A stretch of 64,000 bases of DNA from Anodontia alba. Its lineage: Eukaryota; Mollusca; Bivalvia; Lucinida; Lucinidae. Shown here piece by piece: positions 31,985 through 42,350 of this stretch. Under the pieces are notes generated by a model, which was given only the letters and a program-made list of their open reading frames with translations, made no database searches and had not been told where the DNA came from. Numbering within the stretch: the stretch's first letter is position 1; every line of letters starts with the position of its first letter. The stretch covers positions 16,311,374 to 16,375,373 of the forward strand of contig OZ024827.1 in NCBI GenBank assembly GCA_964016985.1, written 5' to 3'. The position numbers were made by a program, and so were the translations under genes.

Positions 31985-32198
31985 TTAACCTTTGTCATGC
32001 TGAATAAATTAAGATGGCACGCCCACTTCTAATTTTCAGCCAATCAGATTACTTGATCCAGGTTGAGGATTTCAAATACATGTACTAAATGGTAAACAGT
32101 GCAGATCCAGATCAGTTGGCTTCTTCAGAAGCCAACTGATCTGGATCTACACTGTTTACAAAGGCAGGGCATATCCGGATTCAGCAGGATAAGGATTA
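31985..32198 (-). repeat. HpA7 hairpin element
   Basis: TTAACCTTTGTCATGCTGAA to CAGCAGGATAAGGATTA; hairpin GATCAGTTGGCTTCTTCAG. Confidence 0.85.
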
Positions 32199-32823
32199 GA
32201 ATCACATCAGCAAGGCAGTTCTGGGTATGCTCACTGGTTGTTGTGGAGAAGTGAGAAAAACATGATCTTGATCCCCTTATCTAGAGCTCAACTCCAAATT
32301 GTCAGCTTATCTGCTATGTTGACAGTTATATCATATCTTATCATAGTGTAATATACACATTCTACTGTGGTCTTAATGTACCTTGTATGAACTGTCAAAC
32401 TGTATATGACTGAGAAATGTACTAATCTAACTGATAATCAGAAAAACCCATCAATTTTGGGGCCTTTTGTCAGCTATCACATTATTCCTTCCTACCCTTT
32501 CTCTGGGATATACATTTGTAGCTTAACATGGCTCAATGGGGGCTTTAAACCTCAACTCAAGGCATCGATCGATCAGCTTCATGATAAATTATGATTGAAA
32601 TTTATTGCAATGGGAAAGTATGTTAACTTCAGGTTTTAACTTCACATGGCTTTTATGTAATTTATTAATCGATCAACCCTGACCCATCAGTCTCTATAAT
32701 TTAAAAACAGTATAGTCACCATATTTTATTACTTTGCAAAAAATGTTACTGCAGTGGCAAGTAACTGTTCATGAAACTGAATACATTTAGTAGCAATATG
32801 ACCGATCCTGTAATTTAGATATC
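32199..32823. other. Unassigned intron 2 DNA
   Basis: Short HpB-like scraps near 32215-32290 (GAGAAGTGAGAAAAAC; CTTATCTAGAGCTC). Otherwise nothing recognised. Confidence 0.4.
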
Positions 32824-32965
32824 TACCATATTTACTCTAATCAGGCAGACAGGCTGAGCAAAGAGATTAGACAGAGGGACTAGTAGATCAGGACCTACCC
32901 TGTTTTTTGCTTACCAGCATTGATAAATGGAAAATTCAGGTAGTAAAATGGACTTTGTAAAATGT
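32824..32965. repeat. HpH6, degenerate
   Basis: TACCATATTTACTCTAATC, CAGACAGGCTGAGCAAA and GGTAGTAAAATGGAC remain; hairpin broken. Confidence 0.55.
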
Positions 32966-33022
32966 TAGGATGCATGTATTATATGTATGGTATGGTACGG
33001 ACTATGGAGGTATAAGATGTCT

Positions 33023-33391
33023 CATAGCTACAGATAAGATGCTTATTTCATCCAAAAAAATAATAAGGCCATCGGCCAAAATATTTATTAAGGTGTGAAC
33101 TTTTTAAAAATGTGTTATTCCCCTTCCCTTTGGAAGAAATCAAATACACAAAAAATAATTGTATTTTCTTATTTCTCCACAAAAACATACAAAAACATCA
33201 TGTTATGGGTACTCATCAGAAGTGTCTCAATGAGGCACAAAAACATATGTTACGGGTACTCATTAGAAGTGCCTCAATGAGGCACAAAAACATATGTTAT
33301 GGGTACTCATTAGAAGTGCTCCATAACATATGTTTTTTGTGGAGAAAATAAGAAAACTATGATGTGGATACCCACTCTTATCTAGAGGTAA
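33023..33391. repeat. HpB9 with triplicated left arm
   Basis: GGGTACTCAT(C/T)AGAAGTG with GAGGCACAAAAACATATG occurs three times in tandem at about 33205-33320, followed by one short right arm CCATAACATATG. Confidence 0.85.
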
Positions 33392-33586
33392 GATGTCTGA
33401 ATATTTAGGGTAACCAGGGGATATCTACTGTAAGCCTGGATAGAGTTAGCTATTGCTTGTCATGTTTTATTCCTTGCAAACCTCATCCCCCTCAGTGATG
33501 AGGTCAACATCTAAATAAACAATAACAATTCATATTTTGCTCCAGGTAAGGCTTCTTTTAACAAAAAAACAAAACAAAAAAAAACA

Positions 33587-33710
33587 ACTAATATTTTTCT
33601 TATTTCTTTGCAGAAACATTGAGGTGCTTCTAATGAGTACCCACAACAGATGTTTTCATGGGGAAATAAGAAAAATAATATGTGGATACCCACTTTTATC
33701 TGGAGCTAAT
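33587..33710. repeat. HpB10, left arm deleted
   Basis: TTTTTCTTATTTCTTTGCAG joins directly to GAGGTGCTTCTAATGAGTAC; right end TTTTATCTGGAGCTA. Confidence 0.75.
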
Positions 33711-33925
33711 ATATTATGTGTCATTTTACATCTAAGTTTTTTTAAACATCTATATCTCCGATTGTCTTGCTGAAACAGAATGGAAAAAAAATCCATTTAC
33801 ACCAGATTTCATAAAATACATGCAAATATGACAAGAGTAAGGGAAGGGATGTAACTGGTTTTACAAGTGGAAATAATTGATAAAATGGTTATTTCCCTTT
33901 GTAAATTTTTGTATGACTGTTGCAA

Positions 33926-34149
33926 ATGTCCTAAAATTTTTAACACTTTACGAGATTCCATACTTTTTTTGCCTAAATTTTGCTTTTTATGCAGTTGTTT
34001 CTTAAAATACTTAAAATACTGAATGGGAATGGCAAACAGTGTAGATCCTGATTAGACTGCTCAGGAGCAGTCTGATCCATGGTTGCATTGTTTGCATAGG
34101 TCATTTTTTCAGAAACTTTAGTGAACAAATTTTAGGATATTTACCATAT
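33926..34149. repeat. HpI1 hairpin element
   Basis: AATGTCCTAAAATTTTTAAC to ATTTTAGGATATTTACC; alpha-type core CAAACAGTGTAGATCC with GACTGCTCAGGAGCAGTC. Confidence 0.8.
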
Positions 34150-34478
34150 TTTGGGTACAGCATTTTAAACTTTGAAATTATATTTATGATTTTGTTCACT
34201 ATTCAATATTCCAGAAACATTCATTCAGTTTAATCTTTATCTGAAAATTTTACCCTAAGAAAATTACAAACAACATTACTTTCAATGGCTGAGCAGCTGA
34301 CTAACAAAGATGTCATAAACTTAATAAATAAAAACCTTAATCTTTACAGTTTACTTCCTAAATATTCAGACTGTGTTGCTCCTTCTCTAATTTATTCTAA
34401 AACTTGAAACAAGTCTACTCATTGATTACATACTCATTGACTTCTTCTTGATGTGTCAGAAAAATGTTGTCAAATAGT
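34150..34478. other. Unassigned intron 2 DNA
   Basis: A/T-rich, nothing recognised. Confidence 0.4.
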
Positions 34479-34756
34479 CATCACGAAAACATGCCTATAT
34501 AGTTTTGACCCCCTTAAACCCCACTTTTATATAATAAAACTGGGGTTTACAGGGTCATACATTTTTTTCTTATTTCTTCTCAAAAGCATAGATTGTGGGT
34601 ACTCATTAGAACTGCCTCATTGAGGTGGTTCTAATGAGTACCCACAATCTATGTTTTGAGCAGAAAGATGAAAAATATCAGAATTTTTCTCTGGAAACTT
34701 TCAGGTTTTTGGTGGTGACATTTTCAATATAATTAAATAGGCGTATTTTCGTTATG
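34479..34756 (-). repeat. HpC4 hairpin element
   Basis: CATCACGAAAACATGCCTAT to GGCGTATTTTCGTTATG; hairpin AGATTGTGGGTACTCATTAG intact. Confidence 0.9.
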
Positions 34757-34766
34757 GTGCAGACAA

Positions 34767-35051
34767 GCCAGCCTTGGACTGGCTCAGTTGAATGCACAAA
34801 TGACTGGTGATCAGGAGGTTGCAGGGTTGACCCCCACTGGGTCAGTAATATTCTTTCATGGAGATTGATCTTGAAATATTTCCTTCCCCTGCTCAAGAAG
34901 GGCAGTTGTCAGTTTCTGGTGAAAGAATATGCACAATACTGGTTAACCGTTTAGAGGACTAAGCCTGACCGGTAAAAGTGTGGTCAGATAAACTTACCAT
35001 ACTCAGCATGACCCCAGTGGGTTGACTGGGCCGTAAAGCCTCAACACAAAC
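34767..35051 (+). mobile_element. SINE S6
   Basis: Head GGCTCAGTTGAATGCAC and GGTTGACCCCC (box B decayed); complete body and tail CCTCAACACAAACAAAG. Confidence 0.85.
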
Positions 35052-35142
35052 AAAGAAAAACAGTGCAGATTCTGATCCAGGCAATCTGGTTTTGCTTTAC
35101 ACTGTTTGCTCAAGTGAATTATCTGTCCCAGTATTTCGAGAT

Positions 35143-35332
35143 TCCAGATAAGACAGGTATCAGGCAAATATTTTTTCTTACTTCTCCATAAAAACATATG
35201 TTGTGTGTACTCATTAGACATGTTAGAAGTGCCTTGGTGAGGCGCTTCTAATGAGTACCCACAAGGTAAGTTTTATGAAAAAATACCAGTAAGAAAAAAG
35301 TAACATTTTTCAGTTGAAAAAAGTGCTTTATA
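35143..35332. repeat. HpB11 hairpin element
   Basis: TTATGTGTGTACTCATTAGA arm with a short internal repeat (CATGTTAGAAGTGCC), loop GTGCCTTGGTGAGGCGC. Confidence 0.75.
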
Positions 35333-35548
35333 AGGATTACAGTACACATTTTATGAGGAATTGGTTTCCATGCATCAGGTTAAGGTTATTTAGGTTCATA
35401 AGCACGGGTAAATTTTGTTGTTTTTGTATCCAAACATACTTTGCTAAGAGGCAGTATCAGTGAGTACCACCAGATATTTTTGGTGCAGAAATAACCGAAA
35501 AAAAAAAAAAAAAATACTAGTAAATTAAAACTTCCTTGATCTAAACAT

Positions 35549-35962
35549 ATACATAACTTCAGATGAGGTATTTTTTTCAACAAAATAGTTACAATATTTT
35601 TCTTGTTTCACCACAAAAACATACTGTATGTCAGTGAGGCACTTCTAATGCTTACCAACAGCATATGTTTTAACCCTTGTTATGCTGAATAAATTAAGAT
35701 GCCATGCCCACTTTTAATTGTCAGCCAATCAGTTTGCTTGATCCAGATTGTTGATACAAATTTGCATATTAAATGACAAACAGGACAGATCTAGATCAGT
35801 TGGCTTCTCAGAAGCCAACTGATCTAGATCTACACTGTTTGCAGAAGCCAACTGATCTAGATCTACACTGTTTGCAGAGGCAGGGCATATCTGGATTCAG
35901 CAGGACCAGGGTTAAGGAGAAATTAGAAGAATAGAAACACTTTTTGGGTGAAAATATAATGT
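35549..35962. repeat. HpB13 interrupted by HpA8
   Basis: CATAACTTCAGATGAGGTAT to GGAGAAATTAGAAG; split at GCATATGTTTTAA. Confidence 0.75.
35670..35915 (-). repeat. HpA8 nested in HpB13, with doubled right arm
   Basis: TTAA (35670-35673 and 35912-35915) duplicated in HpB13. The right hairpin arm GAAGCCAACTGATCTAGATC with CTACACTGTTTGC is present twice in tandem. Confidence 0.9.
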
Positions 35963-36031
35963 TCATGTATATGGTCTGGGCTTTTTGTGTCTGCAAATAA
36001 ACATAATTTTGGAAGAAAAAAAGAGCCTTAT

Positions 36032-36224
36032 CATAGGTCTAGATAAGAGTGGGTATCAGGTAAATATTTTTCTTATTTCTCCACAAAAAACATACATTGT
36101 GGGTACTCATTAGAAGTGCCTCGGTGAGGCACTTCTAATGAGTATCACAACATATGTTTTCATGGAGAAATAAGAAAAATATCATTACTTTTGGATTGAA
36201 AAAAGTGCCTTAACTAGAGCTATG
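36032..36224. repeat. HpB14 hairpin element upstream of exon 3
   Basis: Complete copy: CATAGGTCTAGATAAGAG to AACTAGAGCTATG; hairpin TGTGGGTACTCATTAGAAGT nearly perfect. Confidence 0.9.
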
Positions 36225-36307
36225 GGCCTTATGCTCGAAGATATTTTGTTTGTATAATACAGCCAGTATAGACTGATCTACAGAGTGTCTTTATTTCTGT
36301 TTGACAG

Positions 36308-36466
36308 GAGATTCACAGGACAATTAGCCAGTTGTGCCAAAAGTGTTGTAGCAGTAGACTTTATGGAGAAATTCATTGAAAAAAATAGAGCTCTAAATGC
36401 TCCTAAATACTCTAATATTGAATTCCGTTGTGCTGATGTGACAAAACTGGATTTACCTGAAAATAA
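36308..36466 (+). CDS. PEAMT: PEAMT exon 3: MT1 SAM-binding core
   Basis: Residues 66-119. It completes the glycine loop as GRFTGQLA, followed by beta-2 VVAVDF, whose D83 is the expected ribose-binding acid. The C-A-D-V-T segment near residues 107-111 is the expected adenine-contact region. Acceptor TTGACAG ends at 36307; donor GTAAGT starts at 36467 (phase 2). Intron 2 is 7.8 kb and holds the 146 bp-unit array. An HpB copy ends 84 bp upstream of the exon. Confidence 0.93.
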
Positions 36467-36560
36467 GTAAGTGTATATCTTTATAGTTAAGATCTATATC
36501 TACAGAGAAGACAGAAGCAATCCTAATGAGTACCCACACTTTATGGTTACATGAATAAGA

Positions 36561-36714
36561 AAGCAAAAGGTTCCGGTTCAAATCCTGCTGAAGATGAATT
36601 CAGCTCATGACTGTAGGGCTTTATTGTACACGACCTTTCATTATCACCCTCTTAACATCCCGATATGACTTAAATAATGTTGAAAAGGATGTAAAACACC
36701 AATTCATCATCAGC
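36561..36714 (+). mobile_element. Old SINE U2
   Basis: Good box B GGTTCAAATCC (36574), tail CGATATGACTTAAATAATGT and GGATGTAAAACACC. Head 5' part missing. Confidence 0.6.
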
Positions 36715-36724
36715 AACTGCAGAA

Positions 36725-36985
36725 TGTTTAACCGAAAAAAAATTTTAATAGCCAGCATTCTAAACTTTCTTTTTTCCCAAAGAAAATGATGTCTTGATTT
36801 TTCATATGAATCATCTGCCAATGCTTGGAAGATGAATCATATGAAATGTCAAATTATAAGTCTTGATTTTTTTGTATGAATCATCTGCCAACACTTGGCA
36901 GAATGATTAACTTAAAATGTCAAGACTTATTTTCTCTGAAAATCAAAATGTTGTCTACTGCAGTTGTGATTGGCATTTTAAGGAT
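36725..36985. repeat. HpE2 hairpin element
   Basis: GTTTAACCGAAAAAAA to GGCATTTTAAGGATATTTAG; TTTTCATATGAATCATCTGC arm repeated. Confidence 0.65.
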
Positions 36986-37127
36986 ATTTAGGGTGTAAGT
37001 ACCTTTATCTGAAGTACTAAATGATCTTGTTTTTTGCTTTCTTTATTACCATATCCTTTATTTTGCTGTAGATTTGCTACTGTTTAATTAAAAGTGGCAA
37101 TATTTTCCCAGTACTGATGTTTATGCC

Positions 37128-37318
37128 TTATTTACTCAGACAGGCCTGAGCAAAAAGAGTAAACCAGATGCCACAGATGGCATCTGATCAGGATCCACAC
37201 TGTTTTGCACTTGTCGAACAATTTTTAGGTACATTAATAGGTAGTAAGGCAGATTTATTCAAATTATTCAAACCTTGGTAAGAAAGTAAGGTAACCCAAT
37301 ATTTGTGGTAAAAACAGT
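37128..37318. repeat. HpH7 hairpin element
   Basis: Core CAGATGCCACAGATGGCATCTG with GATCCACACTGTTTTGC; right half GTAAGGTAACCCAATATTTG. Confidence 0.7.
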
Positions 37319-37467
37319 TCTGTACTTGTTTACTCTATTTATATACATGTTTTGGATGCATGTCCGACTGATTATCAGGAAGTTGCAGTTTCGCTCTTCA
37401 CCGCATCTGGCAACATTCTTTAACAGAGATTGATCATGAAATTTTTTTGTTACAGTTGTGCTTTTCC

Positions 37468-37746
37468 CATCACGAAAACATGCCTATATAATTTTGACCC
37501 CCTTAAACCCCACTTTTATATAGTAAAACTGGGGCTTACAGGGGTATACATTATTTTTCTTATTTCTGCTCAAAAACACTGATTGTGGATATTCGTTAGA
37601 GCCGCCTCTGTGAGGCAGTTCTAACGAGTACCCACAATCTATGTTTTGAGCAGACATATGAAAAATATTTGATTTTTTTGTCTGAAAATTTTCAATTTTT
37701 CGGTGATTAACTTTTCAGTATATTTGAATAGGCAGGTTTTCGTAAT
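37468..37746 (-). repeat. HpC5 hairpin element
   Basis: CATCACGAAAACATGCCTAT to GGCAGGTTTTCGTAATG. Closest relative in the window is HpC2, including its flank. Confidence 0.9.
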
Positions 37747-37823
37747 GTTAATTAAGAGCTAATTAATGGCTGCATCCCAGCGCCCCTTCTGCAAAGTGGT
37801 TAATGCTTAGTATGCTGGATAAA

Positions 37824-37934
37824 ATCTATGTTTTTGAGCAGAAATATGAAAAATATCGGAGTTTTTTATCTGAAAATTTTCAGTTTTTGGAGGTGAAATT
37901 TTCAGTATATTTGAATAGGCATGTTTTCGTAATG
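37824..37934 (-). repeat. HpC6, right half only
   Basis: ATCTATGTTTTTGAGCAG to GGCATGTTTTCGTAATG. Together with HpC5 it brackets a 77 bp segment copied from near HpC2. Confidence 0.8.
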
Positions 37935-38058
37935 CCTCCACTGATTCAAGAAGGGCATTTGTCAGTTTCTGACACAAGAATGTGCACAAGCACTGGTTAA
38001 CCACTTAGAGGACTAAGTTTGCCCAGGAAAAATGTTGTTAGGTAAACTGGCTTGCTGG

Positions 38059-38284
38059 CATTACGAAAACACGCCTATTCAAATATACTGAAAATTTCAC
38101 CACCAAAAAATGAAAATTTTCAGATAAAAAATCCTGATATTTTTCGAGGCGGTTCTAACGAGTACCCACAATCTATGTTTTGAGCAGAAATAAGAAAAAT
38201 AATTCATACCCCTGTAAACCCCAGTTTTACTATATGAAAGTGGGTTTAAGGGGGTCTAAATTATATAGGCATGTTTTCGTGATG
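38059..38284 (+). repeat. HpC7, left hairpin arm deleted
   Basis: CATTACGAAAACACGCCTAT to GGCATGTTTTCGTGATG; jumps from ATATTTTTC to GAGGCGGTTCTAACGAG. Confidence 0.85.
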
Positions 38285-38349
38285 ACATGCCCTTAATAGT
38301 GTTGACAGAGCATTTAACCCCAAACCAACCGACTATTATTGTGTTCCAG

Positions 38350-38486
38350 CTGTGATATAGTTTTTTCCAACTGGTTAATGATGTACTTGGGAGATGATGA
38401 AGTACAAGCCCTCATCAAGAAAGAGTTGTCATGGTTACGTGAGGGTGGATACTTGTTTGCAAGGGAGTCATGTTTTCATGCATCAG
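38350..38486 (+). CDS. PEAMT: PEAMT exon 4: MT1 post-motif region
   Basis: Residues 119-165. [13 protein letters not shown] is the MT1 counterpart of the MT2 segment around SRDTILH; here the catalytic-position residues differ, as expected for MT1. It is followed by helix [15 protein letters not shown] and strand [10 protein letters not shown]. Acceptor GTGTTCCAG, donor GTTAGT (phase 1). The upstream 1.9 kb intron 3 is dominated by a SINE broken up by HpC elements. Confidence 0.93.
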
Positions 38487-38574
38487 GTTAGTGAATACAG
38501 TATTATTGTGGGATTGCTGTGACATGTTGTATTTCAGAATCAAAACATGCAAAAACACATTCATATTAGTTATT

Positions 38575-38702
38575 TCTTTTTTAACAAAAACATACATTGT
38601 GTGCTTCTAATGAGTACCCACAATGCAAGTTTTGTGGAGAAATAGTGAAAATATCTGAAGTTTTCGGTTGTAAAATAAAAGTGCCTTGTCTGGAGCTGTG
38701 GT
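38575..38702. repeat. HpB15, partial
   Basis: ACAAAAACATACATTGTG joined to TGCTTCTAATGAGTACCC; right end GCCTTGTCTGGAGCTGTG. Confidence 0.75.
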
Positions 38703-38733
38703 AACAGGTGCTATAGCTCTTGATAAGATAATA

Positions 38734-39068
38734 CAGTCGACTCTCGTTATCTCGAACTCCAAGGGACTCTATGAAACACTTCGAGATATCCGTACTTCGA
38801 CATATCAGATTTGCGGAACAGAGGAAAAAACAATTAATCGAGCAACCACCTTTAACAGAATGAATATGTAATTTGACTCCTAAGTTAGAGATATATTGAA
38901 AATATTGTGGAAAAGAGGAGAAATTGCTCCTAAGGAGCAATTTCTCCTCTTTTCCACAATATTTTGTTGCCTGTTGGTAGATCTCCGTGTTAAAACAGGG
39001 ACCAGATTTTCCCTTCGAGATAAGCGGTTATTCGAGATAAGCGAGTTCGAGATAACGAGAGTCGACTG
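38734..39068. mobile_element. pogo/Tigger-like MITE P1
   Basis: Inverted ends CAGTCGACTCTCGTTATCTC and complement, with TA on each side (38732-38733, 39069-39070). GAGATAAGCG and GAGATATCCG subterminal words. Centre 38897-38964 is a palindrome with 32 bp arms (GAGGAGAAATTGCTCC). Non-autonomous. Confidence 0.85.
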
Positions 39069-39174
39069 TACTTTCAATCCAAAAGTATTGATATTTTTCT
39101 TATTTCTCCACAAAGACATATGTTTTGGGTATTCACTAGAAGTGCTTTGGTGAGGGGCTTCTAATGAGTACCCA

Positions 39175-39469
39175 TGCTGACCTCGGTGGCTCATTTGGAT
39201 GCACATCTAACTAGTGACCAGGAGGTTGCAGATTCAACTCCCACTGGGTCAGCAACATTCTTTTATTTGATCAGAAATATTTTCTATGGTCATTCTCTCC
39301 TTTCTGCTGATTCAAGAAGGACGTCAATTTCTTGTGAAAGAATGTGCACAATACTGGTTAACTGCTTAGAGGACTAACCCTGCCCAGTTAAAGTATGGTT
39401 AAGTAAACTGACTGTGCACGACATGACCTCACTGGGTTGACTGGGCCGTAAAACCTCAACACAAACAAT
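39175..39469 (+). mobile_element. SINE S8 nested in HpB16
   Basis: Duplication AATGAGTACCCA / AATGAGTGCCCA (39163-39174, 39470-39481) derives from the hairpin arm. Head GGTGGCTCATTTGGATGC. Confidence 0.85.
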
Positions 39470-39599
39470 AATGAGTGCCCACAACATATGTTTCAAGGAG
39501 ATATAAGAAAAATATTTACCAGATACCCTCTCTTATCTAGACCTATAAGGTGTACAGGTTTATAGATGATTATTTTATATGGCCTTTTTACATGTTTTA

Positions 39600-40180
39600 G
39601 CTCAGTTTAGCCAAAAACTAAGAATTAGAAATTGTGATCACTTGACAGCAATCTGTCCACAAGTGGCATAGTTAGAATGAAATTATTTTTATGCACATCC
39701 AGGAAAAAATCTAGAACATTTCTCCCTAGTATTGGTTACAAAATCGGGACTACACTTACAGGAAAGAATTGGCTCCCTGTGGGAGCAAGAGCAGCCCCTA
39801 TGATAAATCAGAAAAACATGTTAGGTGACCTCTCTTTATTCGGCGTTGGCCTTGGCGTTGGCATCGGCGTTAACAAAAAAGTTAAAGTTTTATGTCAGTG
39901 TTTTTAAGACCTTATATTTTCTAAATCCTAAGATGAATTTAGATTATATTTGGTATGGTTATAGATGTCGGTCCAAAATTTATTAAGCTTGCAATATCCA
40001 CACACCTGCACATGACCTAGAGGTCAAGGTCACAGACTTTGAAATTTGATATTAAAGTTTTGCTTCAAAGTTTTTTAAGATGTGATAAACAAGTGCAAGT
40101 TCAGGCTAGCTGTTCTGTCTTTGGACAGGCCTTAGATGAAATAAAGACACATAGCCATATAAGTGCACTGTCAACCAATT
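39600..40180. repeat. Dispersed repeat with GGCGTTGGC run
   Basis: 39664-39725 matches 8165-8225. Downstream is GGCGTTGGCCTTGGCGTTGG at 39840, and GAGGTCAAGGTCACAGAC at about 40020, typical of bivalve tandem-unit repeats (recollection). Confidence 0.5.
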
Positions 40181-40189
40181 TCTGAGTCT

Positions 40190-40290
40190 TTTCTATAAAG
40201 ATATATGTTATGGATACTCATTTGAATCACCTATACAATATGAGGCAGGTCATTTAACCAACCACAACATATACTTGTATTAAGAAAAAC
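40190..40290. repeat. HpB-like hairpin, degenerate
   Basis: ATATATGTTATGGATACTCA / CCAACCACAACATATAC arms. Confidence 0.6.
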
Positions 40291-40439
40291 AAAACAAAAC
40301 AAAAACATACAAGCATCATTATTCCTGTCATGAATTTCTCTGCTGATCTTTCTTTTAAGTGTGCCCTTATTAGGTATATGCCTAATTAATTTGAAAAACC
40401 TTAGAGTGCACAGTGTGGAAATTAGGTCCAGTACAATTC

Positions 40440-40640
40440 ATTAACTCTTTGCATGCAGGGTAATTTTGCATGCTTTTTTATTGTCTGCAGATTTTTTTTT
40501 AATTAACTTTTTTTAAATCAAAATCTTTCAGGAATACCATCAAAGTCTAACAGTTTGGACCCAGATCAGGCCCGACATTTTGTCGGGCCTGATCTGGATC
40601 CAAACTGTTTGCAAAGATTATCAGCAGGTGACAAAAGTTG
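40440..40640. repeat. Hairpin element with alpha core (CCCGACA variant)
   Basis: AACAGTTTGGACCCAGATC, AGGCCCGACATTTTGTCGGGCCT and complement (40548-40612). The outer sequence (CTTTGCATGCAGGGTAATTT) matches no other family here. Confidence 0.65.
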
Positions 40641-40728
40641 CTACTAGTGGGGGAACAGTTAAATGACTTTCAAGGTCCAGGTTATCGCCATGTTCATGGT
40701 TTTTATTTCTTTTTCTTTTATTTTTCAG

Positions 40729-40880
40729 GGAACAAGTCAAGAAAAGCAAATCCATCAAAATACAGAGACCCTTCATTGTATCATGCTATGTTCTTCCTGC
40801 TATCCATTCCTGCCGACAACGCTAATGAGGTCTTTGGATTTGAACTTGTTCTTTCTAAACCTGTCAATTCATATATCAAG
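40729..40880 (+). CDS. PEAMT: PEAMT exon 5: end of MT1
   Basis: Residues 165-215. The segment SGNKSRKANPSKYRDPSLY and the following beta strands to SKPVNSYIK close MT1. Plant PEAMTs have the comparable NPTHYREP-like segment, where the Tyr and Arg help bind phosphate (family knowledge). Acceptor TTTTTCAG, donor GTAACT, phase 0. Hairpin element HpA9 begins about 11 bp after the donor. Confidence 0.92.
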
Positions 40881-40891
40881 GTAACTTTAAA

Positions 40892-41104
40892 CTAACCCTT
40901 GCCATGCTGAATAAATTAAGATGCCACGCCCACTTCTAATTTTCTGCCATTCAGATTACTTGATCCAGGTTGTTGATACAAATTCACATACTTAATGACA
41001 AACAATGCAGATCCAGATCTCTTGACCTCTTCAGAAGCCAACTGATCTGGATTTACACTGTTTGCAAAGGCAGGACATGTCTGGTTTGGCAGGACAAGGG
41101 TTAA
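40892..41104 (-). repeat. HpA9 hairpin element at the intron 5 donor
   Basis: CTAACCCTTGCCATGCTGAA to GGCAGGACAAGGGTTAA; starts about 11 bp into intron 5. Left TTAA has become CTAA. Confidence 0.9.
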
Positions 41105-41153
41105 GTAAGTGAAGGACATGTTATAAGTAGATCAGGCTGTCGAGTCTTCTATA

Positions 41154-41600
41154 GTTCCTGATAAGAGGAAGTATCCACATATTTTTCTTATTTCTCATAA
41201 AAAGTATATGTTATGGTACTTACTGGCCTTGGTGGCTTAGTTGGATGCGCCTCCCACTGAAGATCAGGAGGTTGCGGGATTTGACCCCCGCCGGGTTGGC
41301 AACATTCTTTCATGGAGATTATCATGAAATACTTTCTACGGTCATTCTCTCTTTCACTGATTCAAGAAGGGCAGTTGTCAGTTTCTGGCGCAAGAATGTG
41401 CACAATACTAGTTAAGCGCTTAGAGGACTAAGCTGGCCCAGTAAAAGTGTGGTTCGGTAAACTAACTGTGCTCGACATGCCCCCATACGGTTGACTGGGC
41501 CGTAAATCTGCAACACAAACAAACTTATTAGAAAGGTCCTCAATGTGGTGCTTCTAATAAGTACCACAACATATGTACTCCTGGAGAAATAAAAATACTT
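41154..41600. repeat. HpB17 interrupted by SINE S9
   Basis: CCTGATAAGAGGAAGTATCC to CTGGAGAAATAAAAATAC; split in the hairpin arm. Confidence 0.8.
41225..41522 (+). mobile_element. SINE S9 nested in HpB17
   Basis: GGCTTAGTTGGATGCGCC and GGATTTGACCCCC head; tail CTGCAACACAAACAAAC. Flanks ACTTACT and ACTTATT. Confidence 0.85.
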
Positions 41601-41601
41601 A

Positions 41602-41781
41602 TAGCTCTTGATAAGGTGTTTTTTTTAAATCAAAAAGTATCTATATTTTTCTTATTTCTCGACTAAAACATATGTCGTGGGGGCCTCACCGAGGCGCTTC
41701 TAATGAGTACCCACAACATATGTTTTTGTTGAGAAATAAGAAAACTATTTACCTGATACCTACTCTTGTCTAAAGCTATGA
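41602..41781. repeat. HpB18 hairpin element
   Basis: TATAGCTCTTGATAAGGTG to CTCTTGTCTAAAGCTATG; left arm shortened. Confidence 0.85.
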
Positions 41782-41866
41782 ATAATCAATATTTTTTGGT
41801 TGAAAAAAGTGCTCTGTCTGGAACAATGTTTTCTTGCTGCAAGCATAGCTGGGAAACCTGGAAATC

Positions 41867-42088
41867 AGGGCCCAATTGTTCAAAGCATCATTAGCGTAAT
41901 GAATTCGTTAGTGGTCAAAATGTTAACTGTTCTAGTATGGTTAATACTAAATTCACAGGTATTTTTGCTGAAAAAAATGTGAGTAGCTTTTGCAAATGCA
42001 AAAGCTACTCACATTTTTTCAGCAAAAATATTGGCATATATGCCATATTTAATGCTCAAAGTTTTTATGATTCGTTAACTAGAGCCCA
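41867..42088. repeat. HpF2 hairpin element
   Basis: GGGCCCAATTGTTCAAAGC to GATTCGTTAACTAGAGCCC; hairpin AATGTGAGTAGCTTTTGCAA perfect. Confidence 0.85.
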
Positions 42089-42134
42089 GAGCTTTTACCA
42101 ATGAATGGAATACATGATGAGCAATATCACTTTA

Positions 42135-42350
42135 ATCCTTTCATCCCTGAATGGCTGAAGTGGATTCTTCTGTCTTTGAATTTAGACATGTCCACTGATG
42201 TAAATTGGGGTTACAGTTTAAAGTAAAAAAAAAAAAAAAAAAATAGCAAGCAATGCAGATCCTGATGAGACAGCTCATTACTGTCCATCTCATCTGGATC
42301 TAAACTATTTACACTAGTATCTGTTTTGGTCTGTCAGGCTGAAAGAGTTA
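42135..42350. repeat. Hairpin element with alpha core (GAGACAGC variant)
   Basis: AAGCAATGCAGATCCTGATG, AGACAGCTCATTACTGTCCATCT and complement; ends CCTTTCATCCCTGAATGG and CAGGCTGAAAGAG, again unlike the other families. A(20) at about 42224-42243. Confidence 0.65.

Larger units (their letters stand above)
37352..38330 (+). mobile_element. SINE S7 broken by HpC insertions
   Basis: SINE pieces at 37352-37467, 37935-38058 and 38285-38330 read in order (TTGGATGCATGTCCGACTG; CTGATTCAAGAAGGGCA; ACATGCCCTTAATAGTG). Between them lie a composite HpC5-HpC6 block and HpC7. Confidence 0.75.
38710..39548. repeat. HpB16 interrupted twice
   Basis: Left end CTATAGCTCTTGATAAGA, then a TA-flanked MITE, then the left arm, then SINE S8, then the right arm and CTCTTATCTAGACCTAT. 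Confidence 0.8.
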
